DNA of 64,000 nucleotides from the NCBI GenBank assembly GCA_947476925.1, contig CANJSF010000013.1, forward strand, positions 46,703 to 110,702. Reading direction: 5' to 3'. A program made the translations under genes and the position numbers. Of the stretch, positions 51,071 through 59,892 are shown one piece after another; the first letter of the stretch is position 1, and each line of letters starts with the position of its first letter. The notes under the pieces were generated by a model. It was not told the origin of the DNA. It was given only the letters and a program-made list of their open reading frames with translations, and did no database searches. This DNA comes from Rhodospirillaceae bacterium (lineage in GTDB: Bacteria > Pseudomonadota > Alphaproteobacteria > Rhodospirillales > Rhodospirillaceae).

Positions 51071-52657
51071 TTATAAACCAAGGTTTTTTGGGTTGAGCCG
51101 CCCATCAGGATCGAGCATGCCCTTGACGTCCTTGAGCAGACGCCATGTCTCGGAGGAAAGCGAGTCCTCAAAACGATAGAATTTCGCTAGCTGAACGTGC
51201 ACAGCCCCCAGGTCAAAGAAAAAGTCGCGCAGTTCGTTGCGTAGTTTCATGACATACGCACGCGCCGGCAAATTGGGCGGAAGGGCACGGAATTTATCGG
51301 CTTCTTCTTTGCCTAAATGCCGAAGGTGAAGCTCGCTGACTTCATCAACCCAATAGACGCTGGGCTCGCATTGGAAATACCCCTGCCCCCAGTTGGTCAT
51401 GTAACTTTCCCACATGCCGTGCTTTTGCATCTCGGCGCGCCGTGCATTGAAGAAACCCTGCACGGCGGTGGCCACTTCGACGGCACGCGACAATGGCCAT
51501 AGCGAGTTTGTCGGGATCCAGCGTTGTCCCTGCCCACCCAAGAATCCACGCACCGAAAAGCTGCGCGCTTCCATGGCCCGCGGCAATACATTGGCGATTT
51601 CGCGGCCACGTTTCAGGCAAATTTTGCGCACGCGCTCCATGCCCGTTTCCGCGCCGGCCATATCTAATGCTTCGGTTGATAAATGCATCGACCACTTCAC
51701 ACCGTCCATGAAGTTCGAACCGCCCACCATGCCTGCGGCACCTTGCGCGGCCATCTTCACAGTGTCTTTCAGACCCGAGAGCACTGTTGTGCCCGATGTG
51801 CTGACATCGCCCAGGGTTTTCAATGCTTCCTTAAAGCCAACCTTCACCGAATTTTGGCTTTTGAACGGATCAAGGCCCACGCGACGGTACAAATAATCGT
51901 GGTTGCCCAAATCAATCATGGTCGCAGCCATGTCTTCATAGGTCTCAAACGCGAACGACGCATGTGCCGCACCCTCGGGCCGTGCATACAAATGCATGAC
52001 GGCTGCAGTTTTGATTCCCATAGCACCCGTGTCGCCCAGAAACATGCCCGTCAGGTCAGGCCCGTAATCGCGGAAGAAAGGGGCAGCGCCCCCATGGCTG
52101 GGCTTTCTTCCCCACGCTCCGGTTCTGACAATCGCGCCATCGGCACGCACAACTTCCAAACCCAGAATGCCCTTCATGCTGGCGGGCACGTTTTGCGATA
52201 ACGCTCCACCAACCGTGGAATAAACGCCCGAGAACGGTGCCAAAAACACCAACTTCAAACCGTGCGGCTTTAAGGCCTCGGCCACTTTCTCCCAGGTACA
52301 GCCAGTGCCCACCACCACATATCGATCAGTGGGATTGATTTCGAAAATTTCGTTCACACGGCGCATGTCGATCAGCACCGCGCCGCCAACAGCAGGCACG
52401 TAGCCCTTGGTGTACGACATGCCGCCGCCGCGCGTGTAAATGCTCAAACCATGGCGTCCGGCCGCTGTGACAATTTCGGAAACTTCTTTGGCCGAACTGG
52501 GCTGCACAACGATGTCGGCAGTGTGGGCATCGTCCCAAAAGAAGATGTCGTTGGAATAGACCCGACATTCGGCGGGGTCGGTGATGACATAGCCCGGGCC
52601 GACAATTTTGGCGAAATCCGCCACAGCCGATTTCAATGTAAGCGCTGCCGCAGCCAT
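51071..52657 (-). CDS. FAD-linked oxidase of the VAO/PCMH family
   Basis: 528 aa. PCMH-type FAD domain near the N-terminus: TADIVVQPSSAKEVSEIVTA, IYTRGGGMSYTKGYVPAVGG, VVVGTGCTWEKVAEALKPHG, STVGGALSQNVPASMKG; C-terminal FAD-oxidase region with MLDPDGRLNPKNLGL at the end. This fold includes D-lactate/glycolate dehydrogenases, vanillyl-alcohol oxidase and 4-cresol dehydrogenase. I see no His in the FAD-binding loop that would suggest covalent flavin. No export signal. AGGAG precedes the ATG. Transcribed ahead of the Tat flavoprotein gene. Confidence 0.86.
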   Translation of the reverse strand: MAAAALTLKSAVADFAKIVGPGYVITDPAECRVYSNDIFFWDDAHTADIVVQPSSAKEVSEIVTAAGRHGLSIYTRGGGMSYTKGYVPAVGGAVLIDMRRVNEIFEINPTDRYVVVGTGCTWEKVAEALKPHGLKLVFLAPFSGVYSTVGGALSQNVPASMKGILGLEVVRADGAIVRTGAWGRKPSHGGAAPFFRDYGPDLTGMFLGDTGAMGIKTAAVMHLYARPEGAAHASFAFETYEDMAATMIDLGNHDYLYRRVGLDPFKSQNSVKVGFKEALKTLGDVSTSGTTVLSGLKDTVKMAAQGAAGMVGGSNFMDGVKWSMHLSTEALDMAGAETGMERVRKICLKRGREIANVLPRAMEARSFSVRGFLGGQGQRWIPTNSLWPLSRAVEVATAVQGFFNARRAEMQKHGMWESYMTNWGQGYFQCEPSVYWVDEVSELHLRHLGKEEADKFRALPPNLPARAYVMKLRNELRDFFFDLGAVHVQLAKFYRFEDSLSSETWRLLKDVKGMLDPDGRLNPKNLGL

Positions 52658-52897
52658 GGTGGTCTCCTGTAAGTCATTCTGGTTGCTTAAGGAAACGGCA
52701 CCCTAATGGTGGTGCCCACTGCATGGAAGCAGGAATTACATCGGGCTTTACCATCCTAGCAAGAGGAGTAGTCTGTTTTCGCCGCTACCACTGCGGGAGG
52801 GCAAATTGGCTTCACGTGGCGACATCACCGCTTCGACTTTAGTGATGCGGTCCCCAGTGTCGATCCCACGCACCTCGCGGGCATAATGGAGAGCACA

Positions 52898-54052
52898 ATG
52901 TTTTCGCGTCGTAAACTCATCGGTTCCACGGTCATGGCCACAAGCGTGCTGCCGACACTAGGTTGGGGCAAAGGCCTTGATTTCCAGCCACGCGGCAGCG
53001 TCGGCAAACTCGAACGTCTTCCGACCCTCGATTTGGAATCACGCGACGATTTCAATATGTCGTATCGCATTTTTGTGAACGGCGAAGTTCGCAAGGCCGC
53101 GATGGACCGCGCCATCTCGATTTTGAAAGCCAACAAGCTCAACATCAATGCTGAAGTCGACCTTAAGCAGGCCATCACGCTTTTCGAGAACGATCCCATT
53201 CTGGCCACAAACATGCATAGCTACGTGCGCGGCCAACAAGTGATGTGGAGCCAATTGCGCGATGCCATTTACGCCAACGGCGACGCGCTGATGGCCGAAA
53301 TGGAGGCCGCTGACAACACCGGACCCGGTAAACTTGAACTGAACCCGCGTATGGCCCTGCCCGACTACACCAAGCAGGAAATTCACAACCAACCGGGCGG
53401 CTACGTGGGTGATGAATTTGCAGGCCACATTTATTATTACGGCACCAACAACTTCTGGATGGGCCACAACTACCAAGATGAGATGCACATCAAGCTCGCC
53501 GCCGAAACGCCGATCCCAGCTGATGGGAAGGTGAAGCGCATTCTCGATGCCGGGTGCGGCGACGGTCGCCTGACCATGGCGCTGCAAGAGCGCTTTCCCG
53601 ATGCCGAAGTGTGGGGCATTGATGTTGGCGGGCCTATGGTGCGCTTCTCGCACATGCGCGCCAACGACTTGGGCAACAAAGCCAATTACGCGCAACGCTT
53701 GGCCGAAGACACGAAATTCCCTGATGGGTATTTTGATATCGTCACGTCATTCTTGCTTTTCCACGAGGTCAGCGCGGCTGCGAACAAGAAGATTATCGCC
53801 GAAACCGCGCGCATTCTGCGGCCCGGTGGCGTGTTTGCACCCGGTGACATTCGCACCTCAAAGGGTGTGATGACCGGCTATCGCCAGTTCTTTAACTGGT
53901 GGAACACGCGTTGGAATTATGAAGTATGGATGCTCGAGCACATCGGCACCGACTATCAAAAAGTCTTCACCGAGAACGGCCTGTCGTGGGACGCCAACGA
54001 AAAAACCCGCTTTGGCGGCAGCGCGAATGCCGTGGGCGTGAAGAAGGCTTAG
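52898..54052 (+). CDS. SAM-dependent methyltransferase with an N-terminal twin-arginine signal
   Basis: 384 aa from ATG 52898 (GGAGAG 7 nt upstream; ATG 52886 also in frame). Residues 1-24 read MFSRRKLIGSTVMATSVLPT LGWG: an SRRKLIG twin-arginine motif plus hydrophobic core, without an obvious AxA cleavage site. Residues about 55-195 form a helical N-terminal domain with a tyrosine/asparagine-rich end (GHIYYYGTNNFWMGHNYQDEM). The class I methyltransferase core follows: motif I ILDAGCGDGRLTMA (217-223 DAGCGDG), acidic end of strand 2 in VWGIDVGGPM, DGYFDIVTSFLLFHEV, ARILRPGGVFAPGD. An exported SAM enzyme would be unexpected because SAM is cytoplasmic. The divergent neighbours are the two flavoproteins. 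The stop overlaps the thioesterase stop by 4 bp. Confidence 0.85.
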   Translation: MFSRRKLIGSTVMATSVLPTLGWGKGLDFQPRGSVGKLERLPTLDLESRDDFNMSYRIFVNGEVRKAAMDRAISILKANKLNINAEVDLKQAITLFENDPILATNMHSYVRGQQVMWSQLRDAIYANGDALMAEMEAADNTGPGKLELNPRMALPDYTKQEIHNQPGGYVGDEFAGHIYYYGTNNFWMGHNYQDEMHIKLAAETPIPADGKVKRILDAGCGDGRLTMALQERFPDAEVWGIDVGGPMVRFSHMRANDLGNKANYAQRLAEDTKFPDGYFDIVTSFLLFHEVSAAANKKIIAETARILRPGGVFAPGDIRTSKGVMTGYRQFFNWWNTRWNYEVWMLEHIGTDYQKVFTENGLSWDANEKTRFGGSANAVGVKKA

Positions 54053-54447
54053 GGCTTCTTTAGTTCCACAGGCTGGCCTTTGTCGTCCAGCGCCACATAG
54101 GTGAAGACCGCCTCAGTCACATGGACCGGCTGACCGTGTCGTGCGCGACGCACCCACATTTGAATCAGCAGTGTGATTGACGTTCGGCCGACGCGTTGAA
54201 CACTGGTATAACACGACACCTCATCGCCCACGTGGATGGGCTTGTGAAACTTCATGCCATCGATGGCGACCGTGGCCACCCGCGTTGCGGCAATTGACGT
54301 CGCATGCATGGCGCCGGCCATGTCCATTTGGCCCATGGCCCAGCCACCGAAAATATTACCTGCTGGGTTGGTATCGGCGGGCATGGCCAACACGCGCAAC
54401 GAAAGCTCACCGCTTGGCGTTTCTGGCTGTGGTTTTTCGGCATTCAT
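54049..54447 (-). CDS. Acyl-CoA thioesterase, YciA-like hotdog fold
   Basis: 132 aa. RVLAMPADTNPAGNIFGGWA, MGQMDMAGAMHATSIAATR, VAIDGMKFHKPIHVGDEVSC, YTSVQRVGRTSITLLIQMWV: the YciA/BACH-type pattern, with the catalytic Asp in MGQMDMAG. It hydrolyses acyl-CoAs, probably broad range. Divergent from parE; convergent with the exported methyltransferase, sharing a 4-bp stop overlap. Confidence 0.92.
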   Translation of the reverse strand: MNAEKPQPETPSGELSLRVLAMPADTNPAGNIFGGWAMGQMDMAGAMHATSIAATRVATVAIDGMKFHKPIHVGDEVSCYTSVQRVGRTSITLLIQMWVRRARHGQPVHVTEAVFTYVALDDKGQPVELKKP

Positions 54448-54477
54448 GCTAGTTAACCCCTACATCTTGTGATGTGC

Positions 54478-54507
54478 CAGGAACTTAGGTACTTTACCTA
54501 GTTCCTG
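54478..54507. promoter_or_regulatory. 30-bp imperfect palindrome between the thioesterase gene and parE
   Basis: CAGGAAC-T-TAGGTA, spacer CTT, TACCTA-GTTCCTG: 13 of 13 positions pair except one unpaired T. It ends 27 nt before the parE ATG and 30 nt before the thioesterase ATG, so it could be an operator serving both genes or, if transcribed, a hairpin in the parE leader. Confidence 0.6.
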
Positions 54508-54534
54508 TATCGTTCTCATCCCTATCATGACGCC

Positions 54535-56520
54535 ATGGCCGATCTTTTCCAACAATCAGCTAAAAAAAGCAGTGGATATACCGCTAAAGATATTGAGGTC
54601 TTAGAAGGCCTTGAGCCCGTTCGGCGTCGCCCCGGCATGTATATCGGCGGCACAGACGAGCGCGCGATGCACCACCTGATCGCCGAGGTGCTGGATAACT
54701 CCATGGACGAAGCCGTGGCGGGCCATGCGTCCATCATCGAGGTCCATCTGGGCGAAGGCAACGAAGTGACCATCAGGGATAATGGTCGCGGCATCCCCAT
54801 CGACCCGCACCCCAAGTTTAAAAACAAGTCGGCGCTTGAGGTGATCCTCACCACGCTGCACTCGGGTGGTAAGTTCTCGGACAAAGTGTACCAAACATCC
54901 GGCGGCTTGCACGGCGTGGGCGTCAGCGTTGTCAATGCATTGTCAGATAATTTGCTGGTCGAAGTCTCGCGCGACCGTGTGGCATGGCAGCAAAAGTTCT
55001 CGCGCGGCGCACCCAAAGGGAAGCTGACCAAGGTCGGCCCATCGAACCGGCGCGGCACGACCGTGACATTTCATCCCGATCCGCAAATTTTTGGCGACAA
55101 AACGATCTTCAAGGCGAACACCGCTTACAAGATGGCGCGCTCTAAGGCGTATCTGTTCGAGGGCGTGCGCATCAAATGGTCGTGCGACAAGTCGTTGCTG
55201 AAGGGCATCGAGGGCGTCCCCGAGCAAGAAGAGATTCATTTCCCCAACGGGCTGACCGATTACTTGGCCCATGCCACCACGGGCCGCAAAAAATTCGCCG
55301 ATGCTGTATTTCATGGTAACGCCAAGTTCAGCGAAGACGATGGCCGCGTGGAATGGGCCATGTGCTGGCCCGAAGACGGCGAAGGATTTTTCAGCTCGTA
55401 TTGCAACACGATTCCCACTCCCGAAGGCGGCACGCACGAGCAGGGATTCAAAACCGCATTGCTGCGCGCGCTGAAAGCCTACGCCGAGATGGTGGGCAAC
55501 AAGAAGGGCAGCATTCTCACCGGCGATGATATTTGGGGCGGCGGCTGCGTCATGCTGTCGGTGTTTATTCGCGATCCGCAGTTCCAAGGCCAAACCAAAG
55601 AGAAGCTCGTTTCGGTCAATGCCTCGCGCATGGCCGAAATGGTCGTGAAAGATCACTTCGACCACTGGCTGTCGGGCAACCCCGAAACGGCCGAGATTAT
55701 TTTGGATGTGGCGATCAACAGCGCCGAGGACCGCCTTCGCAAAAAGCAAGACAAGGATCTGACGCGCAAGACGGCCACGAAAAAGCTGCGCTTGCCCGGC
55801 AAACTGGCCGACTGCAGCAAAGCCGAAGCCGCGGGCACCGAATTGTTCATCGTCGAAGGCGATAGCGCCGGCGGCTCGGCCAAACAGGCCCGCAGCCGCG
55901 ACACTCAAGCCATACTGCCGCTGCGCGGTAAGATTCTCAATGTCGCCTCGGCGACCGATGAAAAACTGCGCGCCAACCAGGAACTGCAAGATCTGATCGA
56001 GGCGTTGGGCTGCGGCATTCGCGATAAGTTTGACGAAGCCAAGCTCCGCTACGAGAAGATAATAATAATGACAGACGCCGACGTGGACGGCGCGCATATC
56101 GCAAGCCTTCTCATGACGTTCTTTTATCGCGAGATGCCGCAGTTGATTGAGAAGGGGCATTTGTATTTGGCCATGCCGCCGCTGTATCGCCTCACCCAAA
56201 AAGGCACGTCGATTTACGCGCGTGACGACGCGGACAAAGAACACTTGCTGAAAACAAAATTTGATGCGCGCGCGAAAGTGGAAGTCAGCCGCTTCAAAGG
56301 CTTAGGCGAAATGCCGCCCGCGCAGCTTAAAGAAACCACCATGGACCCGTCCAAGCGCGTCTTGTTGCGCGTTCACATGCCAGATGCCATGAACCCGACC
56401 GAGCGGGCCGACGCCAAAGCCACAGCAAAGTTGGTGGAACAACTGATGGGCCGCAAACCTGAAGAGCGCTTCAAGTTCATTCAAGAACGCGCGCAGTTTG
56501 CCGGTGAGTTGGATATTTAA
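54535..56520 (+). CDS. parE: DNA topoisomerase IV subunit B
   Basis: 661 aa. GHKL ATPase: YTAKDIEVLEGLEPVRRRPG, MYIGGTDERAMHHLIAEVLD, NSMDEAVAG, DNGRGIPIDPHP, LHSGGKFSDKVYQTSGGLHG, VGVSVVNALS; transducer; TOPRIM with FIVEGDSAGGSAKQARSRDT (catalytic Glu) and MTDADVDGAHIASLL (metal Asp). The length (no GyrB-type 160-residue insert, shorter than about 800 aa) and the start sequence favour ParE over GyrB. With ParC it decatenates daughter chromosomes. Confidence 0.95.
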   Translation: MADLFQQSAKKSSGYTAKDIEVLEGLEPVRRRPGMYIGGTDERAMHHLIAEVLDNSMDEAVAGHASIIEVHLGEGNEVTIRDNGRGIPIDPHPKFKNKSALEVILTTLHSGGKFSDKVYQTSGGLHGVGVSVVNALSDNLLVEVSRDRVAWQQKFSRGAPKGKLTKVGPSNRRGTTVTFHPDPQIFGDKTIFKANTAYKMARSKAYLFEGVRIKWSCDKSLLKGIEGVPEQEEIHFPNGLTDYLAHATTGRKKFADAVFHGNAKFSEDDGRVEWAMCWPEDGEGFFSSYCNTIPTPEGGTHEQGFKTALLRALKAYAEMVGNKKGSILTGDDIWGGGCVMLSVFIRDPQFQGQTKEKLVSVNASRMAEMVVKDHFDHWLSGNPETAEIILDVAINSAEDRLRKKQDKDLTRKTATKKLRLPGKLADCSKAEAAGTELFIVEGDSAGGSAKQARSRDTQAILPLRGKILNVASATDEKLRANQELQDLIEALGCGIRDKFDEAKLRYEKIIIMTDADVDGAHIASLLMTFFYREMPQLIEKGHLYLAMPPLYRLTQKGTSIYARDDADKEHLLKTKFDARAKVEVSRFKGLGEMPPAQLKETTMDPSKRVLLRVHMPDAMNPTERADAKATAKLVEQLMGRKPEERFKFIQERAQFAGELDI

Positions 56521-57845
56521 GCGCGCACCCCGCCGCCAACAATCGCAGAAGATCGCGATGAGATGGCAATGGCCGAGTTGGAGCGGCGATCAAGCTCGGC
56601 ATTGAGGCGATCTACAAAAGGCTGTGCTGCTCGGGCTACCTCTGCAGAGGCCGCCGGCGCTACGGCCTTCATGGCGCTGAGCAAAAACAGTGTGCCAAAA
56701 GCGGCATTGGGGTTGAGCCCCACGAGCGCGGGTTGGGTTTGTAATTCAGCCAGCGTGCTAGGGCCTCGGCCCAACGCTTCAACCAGCGCTTGATGTAGAG
56801 GTGAATTGAGTTTCACGGTCATGATTTCGGTGGTCAACTTAGCCTCAGCCAACTGATCAACACGCATCAACGCTGCGAAGCGCGTTTGCGCGTGCAAGGC
56901 CACTAATTGTGCATCATCCAATGTGTGCGGCCGCCGAACGTAAATATCGCGACGGAATTGCTTGTTGAGCAGAAAATCCTTCAGCGTTTCACGTTCGGCA
57001 AGACTAGTGGCCGCATCAAACGTCGCGCGCGCCTCGGCTCGGACAGTCAAATCGATAACGTTATCTTGCAAGTTTGCAGATGCCGCGAAAGATAAGCCCG
57101 CGCCAGACCAATCATCCGCGACCTCGGCAAAATCAAATAACTTCCATTCGGCGTTCAGATACTCGTGGGCAATGTAAGCAGCGCTTTCCGATCCAAGCTG
57201 CTTGATGCGTACAGTTGCGGTGGGGTTCGCTCGAAAAAACAAAGCTTGCGCTTGTTCCATCTCGCGCACCGTTTGCAGCGCAGCCTGTACCCGCTGTTCG
57301 AAAGACCCTGAGGTCGCATCGAATGCGCGCTTCAATACGGCACGCACCGGCTCCATCGCCGCCCAGCCAGGCTTGGCGTTATAGCTAAGATACAGCAGCC
57401 CGCCAGGTTTGAGGCGCGCATCAACAAAGGTTTGAATGTGGTTGCGCAACGGTGCGGTAACCCAAGTCCAAACACCATGGGCCGCAATAAAGTCGAACGG
57501 GGGCCATGTTTGGTTGGCGAGATCTGCAAAGCTACCTTGCTTGAGGTGTAGGTTGGTGAGGCCCGCGGCGTCGGCCAACGCCTGCGCGTGGGCCACGTGC
57601 TCAGCCATCATGTCGATGCCATAAAATTGCGCATGTGGGTTAGCTGCCGCCAGCATGACGAGCGACACGCCTTGTCCGAAGCCCAACTCCATGAATGTGT
57701 ACGGTAAGTCGCACGACGGCGCTGCAATGCCCTGCGCCGCCAGCGCCAGGCACATGTGTCGCGGATTGAGTTCGCGATGAAACCGCAAAGGGTATGGCGC
57801 CTCGGTACGATACCCGTCGGACACGCTTGTTGGCTGCTGGCTCAT
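56517..57845 (-). CDS. SAM-dependent methyltransferase with methyltransferase regulatory domain
   Basis: 442 aa from ATG 57845. Begins SDGYRTEAPYPLRFHRELNP, then the class I core with a modified motif I YTFMELGFGQGVSLVMLA, FYGIDMMAEHVAHAQAL, FDFIAAHGVWTWV, LKPGGLLYLSYNAKPGWA. After it comes a helical region (FKDL-type; VREMEQAQALFFRANPTATV, YIAHEYLNAEWKLFDFAEV) matching the methyltransferase regulatory domain and a C-terminal winged-helix-like segment. Similar two-domain proteins occur beside O-antigen, flagellar-glycan or toxin genes; target unknown. The stop overlaps parE's stop by 4 bp. Confidence 0.87.
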   Translation of the reverse strand: MSQQPTSVSDGYRTEAPYPLRFHRELNPRHMCLALAAQGIAAPSCDLPYTFMELGFGQGVSLVMLAAANPHAQFYGIDMMAEHVAHAQALADAAGLTNLHLKQGSFADLANQTWPPFDFIAAHGVWTWVTAPLRNHIQTFVDARLKPGGLLYLSYNAKPGWAAMEPVRAVLKRAFDATSGSFEQRVQAALQTVREMEQAQALFFRANPTATVRIKQLGSESAAYIAHEYLNAEWKLFDFAEVADDWSGAGLSFAASANLQDNVIDLTVRAEARATFDAATSLAERETLKDFLLNKQFRRDIYVRRPHTLDDAQLVALHAQTRFAALMRVDQLAEAKLTTEIMTVKLNSPLHQALVEALGRGPSTLAELQTQPALVGLNPNAAFGTLFLLSAMKAVAPAASAEVARAAQPFVDRLNAELDRRSNSAIAISSRSSAIVGGGVRA

Positions 57846-58015
57846 GCTACCAACATGCACCGCCAAATCAATGCCGCCAACCCTGACTTTTGCTTTCCTC
57901 AGTGATCAACGCACCCCGAGAGGCCACAGTCACGTATGTGACCAACCGCAGCATTGAGGGAACCATGGAGTCTCGCGAAAGCGGCGCATTGGAAACTGCC
58001 GCGCGATCGAAGCGC

Positions 58016-59521
58016 CTACTTCGTTTTGCTCACGCCATCCCATCGAATCCAACTGCCCACGGCAGGCACGTCACTGACATATTTGCTGATGCCGTCGAAG
58101 TACACGATGTCCCACAACATCACGGCGGCATAGTTATCGTAATAGCGCCGGAAGACTTGCTTGGCTAAGGCGGTGCGCTCGACTTCGGTTTTGGCGCCCA
58201 ACGCTTGTTGTAAAAGCGGCAGGCCTTCTTGATCGCAGTACCATGGGAATTGATGCAAGCACGAGTGCAGCTTCAGCGAGCGCAAGCTATCCAGCGACGG
58301 CGCAGTGCCATAGTCAGTCGCAAACAATGACCCGGCCCAGTTGCTGTCACTGTGCATTGCGATTGAGAGCTGATTAATCAGCATGGGGCGGATTTCAAGT
58401 TTCACGCCGATGGCCGACCAGTCGGACGCGATTTGTTGAAACAGCGAGCTGTCCGATACCGCACCACCCATCACGCCTTCGAAAATGAATGACAACCCAT
58501 TGGGATATCCCGCGTCAGCCAACAGCTGTTTGGCAAGTGCCGGGTCGTAGGGATAGGTTGTCAGCGTCGGGTCATAGGCCGATGCATTGGGAGGGGTAAA
58601 CTGTGTCGCAGGCTTCACCAAGCCGGAGAGCATCAGTTGCGAAATCTTTTGGCGATTGACACCAAGGTTCAGTGCTTTGCGCACACGCACGTCTTGCAGC
58701 CGTTTGTCTTTGGTGACGTTCATCGCAATGACAAACATGCCGGTGCCTGGGTTGGCTTGCAGGCGGTGGCCTGCGTCTTCCACTAGGCTGCGCTCCTCGG
58801 TGCGCAACGCAATGGCCATATCCAGCTGGCCCGAGAGCAGGCCTTGCACGCGTGACGGAATATCGGACAGGACAATCAAATTCAGACCGTCGACTTTTGG
58901 CGGCCTCCACGATCCTTTGAACGCGCTCATCTCCACACGCGCCGGGCCCCATTTCGTCACCTGGAACGGCCCCGTGCCCACGGGGTTTAACCGATAGCCG
59001 TCGGGCCCGCCTTTTTTCCATTGTTCGGGCGCGATGATGCGCAAGGCCGATACTTCGCGGTACAAAACCGGATTGGCTGATTTAGTGGTGATCTCGACCG
59101 TCAGATCATCAATCGCGCGGGCGCCGGCCAGGCTTGAAAGCTCAGAGGCCATCGTGTCGCGCCGCGCTTCTGGGCTGACCAGATAATTGACGGAGGCAAC
59201 GACTGCAGCACTGCTGAATGCTTCACCGTTCGAGAACTTCACATTTGGCCGCAGCTTAAATTCCCAAGCGGTGTCGCTGGTTTGCTTCCAAGACAGCGCC
59301 AACCATGGGTCGACCTTGCCCTCAAGTGTGACAAACGTCAGCGCATCGTAGATGGCCGTGAAGGCATAGATGGCGGGAATATTCGAGACGGCATACGGAT
59401 GCCCATTCTCGCGCGGGAGGCCAATAACGCCGACATTGAGTTCGTTGGCGCGCGCATCAAGCGGGCACATGGCCGCCAATGCCGCCAGGCCCAGCAGCAG
59501 CGAGCGGGTTATTGCGCGCAC
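58016..59521 (-). CDS. ABC-type solute-binding protein, family 5 (peptide/nickel type), paralogue 1
   Basis: 501 aa, GTG start. Signal peptide ending DARAN. SBP_bac_5 features: DALTFVTLEGKVDPWLALSW, WEFKLRPNVKFSNGEAFSSA, NPVGTGPFQVTKW, DVRVRKALNLGVNRQKISQL, YPYDPALAKQLLADAGYPNG. Near the end DSLRSLKLHSC...FPWYCDQEG is shared with the divergent paralogue. No permease or ATPase gene is near, so the transporter partner is elsewhere or the protein acts alone. Begins 2 nt after the stop of a small cysteine-rich secreted protein in the same direction. Confidence 0.87.
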   Translation of the reverse strand: MRAITRSLLLGLAALAAMCPLDARANELNVGVIGLPRENGHPYAVSNIPAIYAFTAIYDALTFVTLEGKVDPWLALSWKQTSDTAWEFKLRPNVKFSNGEAFSSAAVVASVNYLVSPEARRDTMASELSSLAGARAIDDLTVEITTKSANPVLYREVSALRIIAPEQWKKGGPDGYRLNPVGTGPFQVTKWGPARVEMSAFKGSWRPPKVDGLNLIVLSDIPSRVQGLLSGQLDMAIALRTEERSLVEDAGHRLQANPGTGMFVIAMNVTKDKRLQDVRVRKALNLGVNRQKISQLMLSGLVKPATQFTPPNASAYDPTLTTYPYDPALAKQLLADAGYPNGLSFIFEGVMGGAVSDSSLFQQIASDWSAIGVKLEIRPMLINQLSIAMHSDSNWAGSLFATDYGTAPSLDSLRSLKLHSCLHQFPWYCDQEGLPLLQQALGAKTEVERTALAKQVFRRYYDNYAAVMLWDIVYFDGISKYVSDVPAVGSWIRWDGVSKTK

Positions 59522-59523
59522 GG

Positions 59524-59892
59524 CTATTTAGATTTGCAATTGCTGATGTTGAACGAGGCGACGCAGCCCTTCGTTCCCATGCCGACAAACACATTGGCGT
59601 CGTCGCGATTCTCATAATAGCAGCCGGTGGCCACCTTGCATTTGCCGCGATCATCAATCACGTAAACGGAAACCGGTGTCACGCCGCCGTCGCGAAACGG
59701 CATCGTTGTGCATTCATAGCCGCGCGGGCTGATCATGGTTTGGTAATACTCGGTCATGTCATTGAAAGGGGCGCTGCGCACTACGGCGATGTTGCGGTCC
59801 GAGCGGTTCTCGATGCACATGGCATTCGCTGGTCCCGATACACTTAACCCCATGCCGGCCAAACCAAGTGTCACCCAAATCCATGCGCGCAT
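59524..59892 (-). CDS. Small secreted cysteine-rich protein
   Basis: 122 aa from ATG 59892 with AAGGAG upstream. Signal peptide MRAWIWVTLGLAGMGLSVSG ending PANA. The mature part of about 97 residues has seven cysteines (MCIEN, YECTT, GKCKV, TGCYY, KGCVAS, NCKSK), suggesting a disulfide-bonded fold. N-terminal strand IENRSDRNIAVVRS and a repeated aromatic/Gly pattern; no family recognised. Co-directional with, and 2 nt ahead of, the solute-binding protein gene. Confidence 0.7.
   Translation of the reverse strand: MRAWIWVTLGLAGMGLSVSGPANAMCIENRSDRNIAVVRSAPFNDMTEYYQTMISPRGYECTTMPFRDGGVTPVSVYVIDDRGKCKVATGCYYENRDDANVFVGMGTKGCVASFNISNCKSK

Noticed and set aside
54943..56244. 433-codon leftward frame antisense to parE
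   Set aside because: The strand opposite a GC-rich conserved gene; protein has no recognisable domain and parE is certain.
57930..57943. CRP-like site GTCAC-GTAT-GTGAC in the gap before 58016
   Set aside because: Half-sites are inverted relative to the TGTGA-N6-TCACA consensus and lie downstream of both flanking genes or their ends; probably chance.
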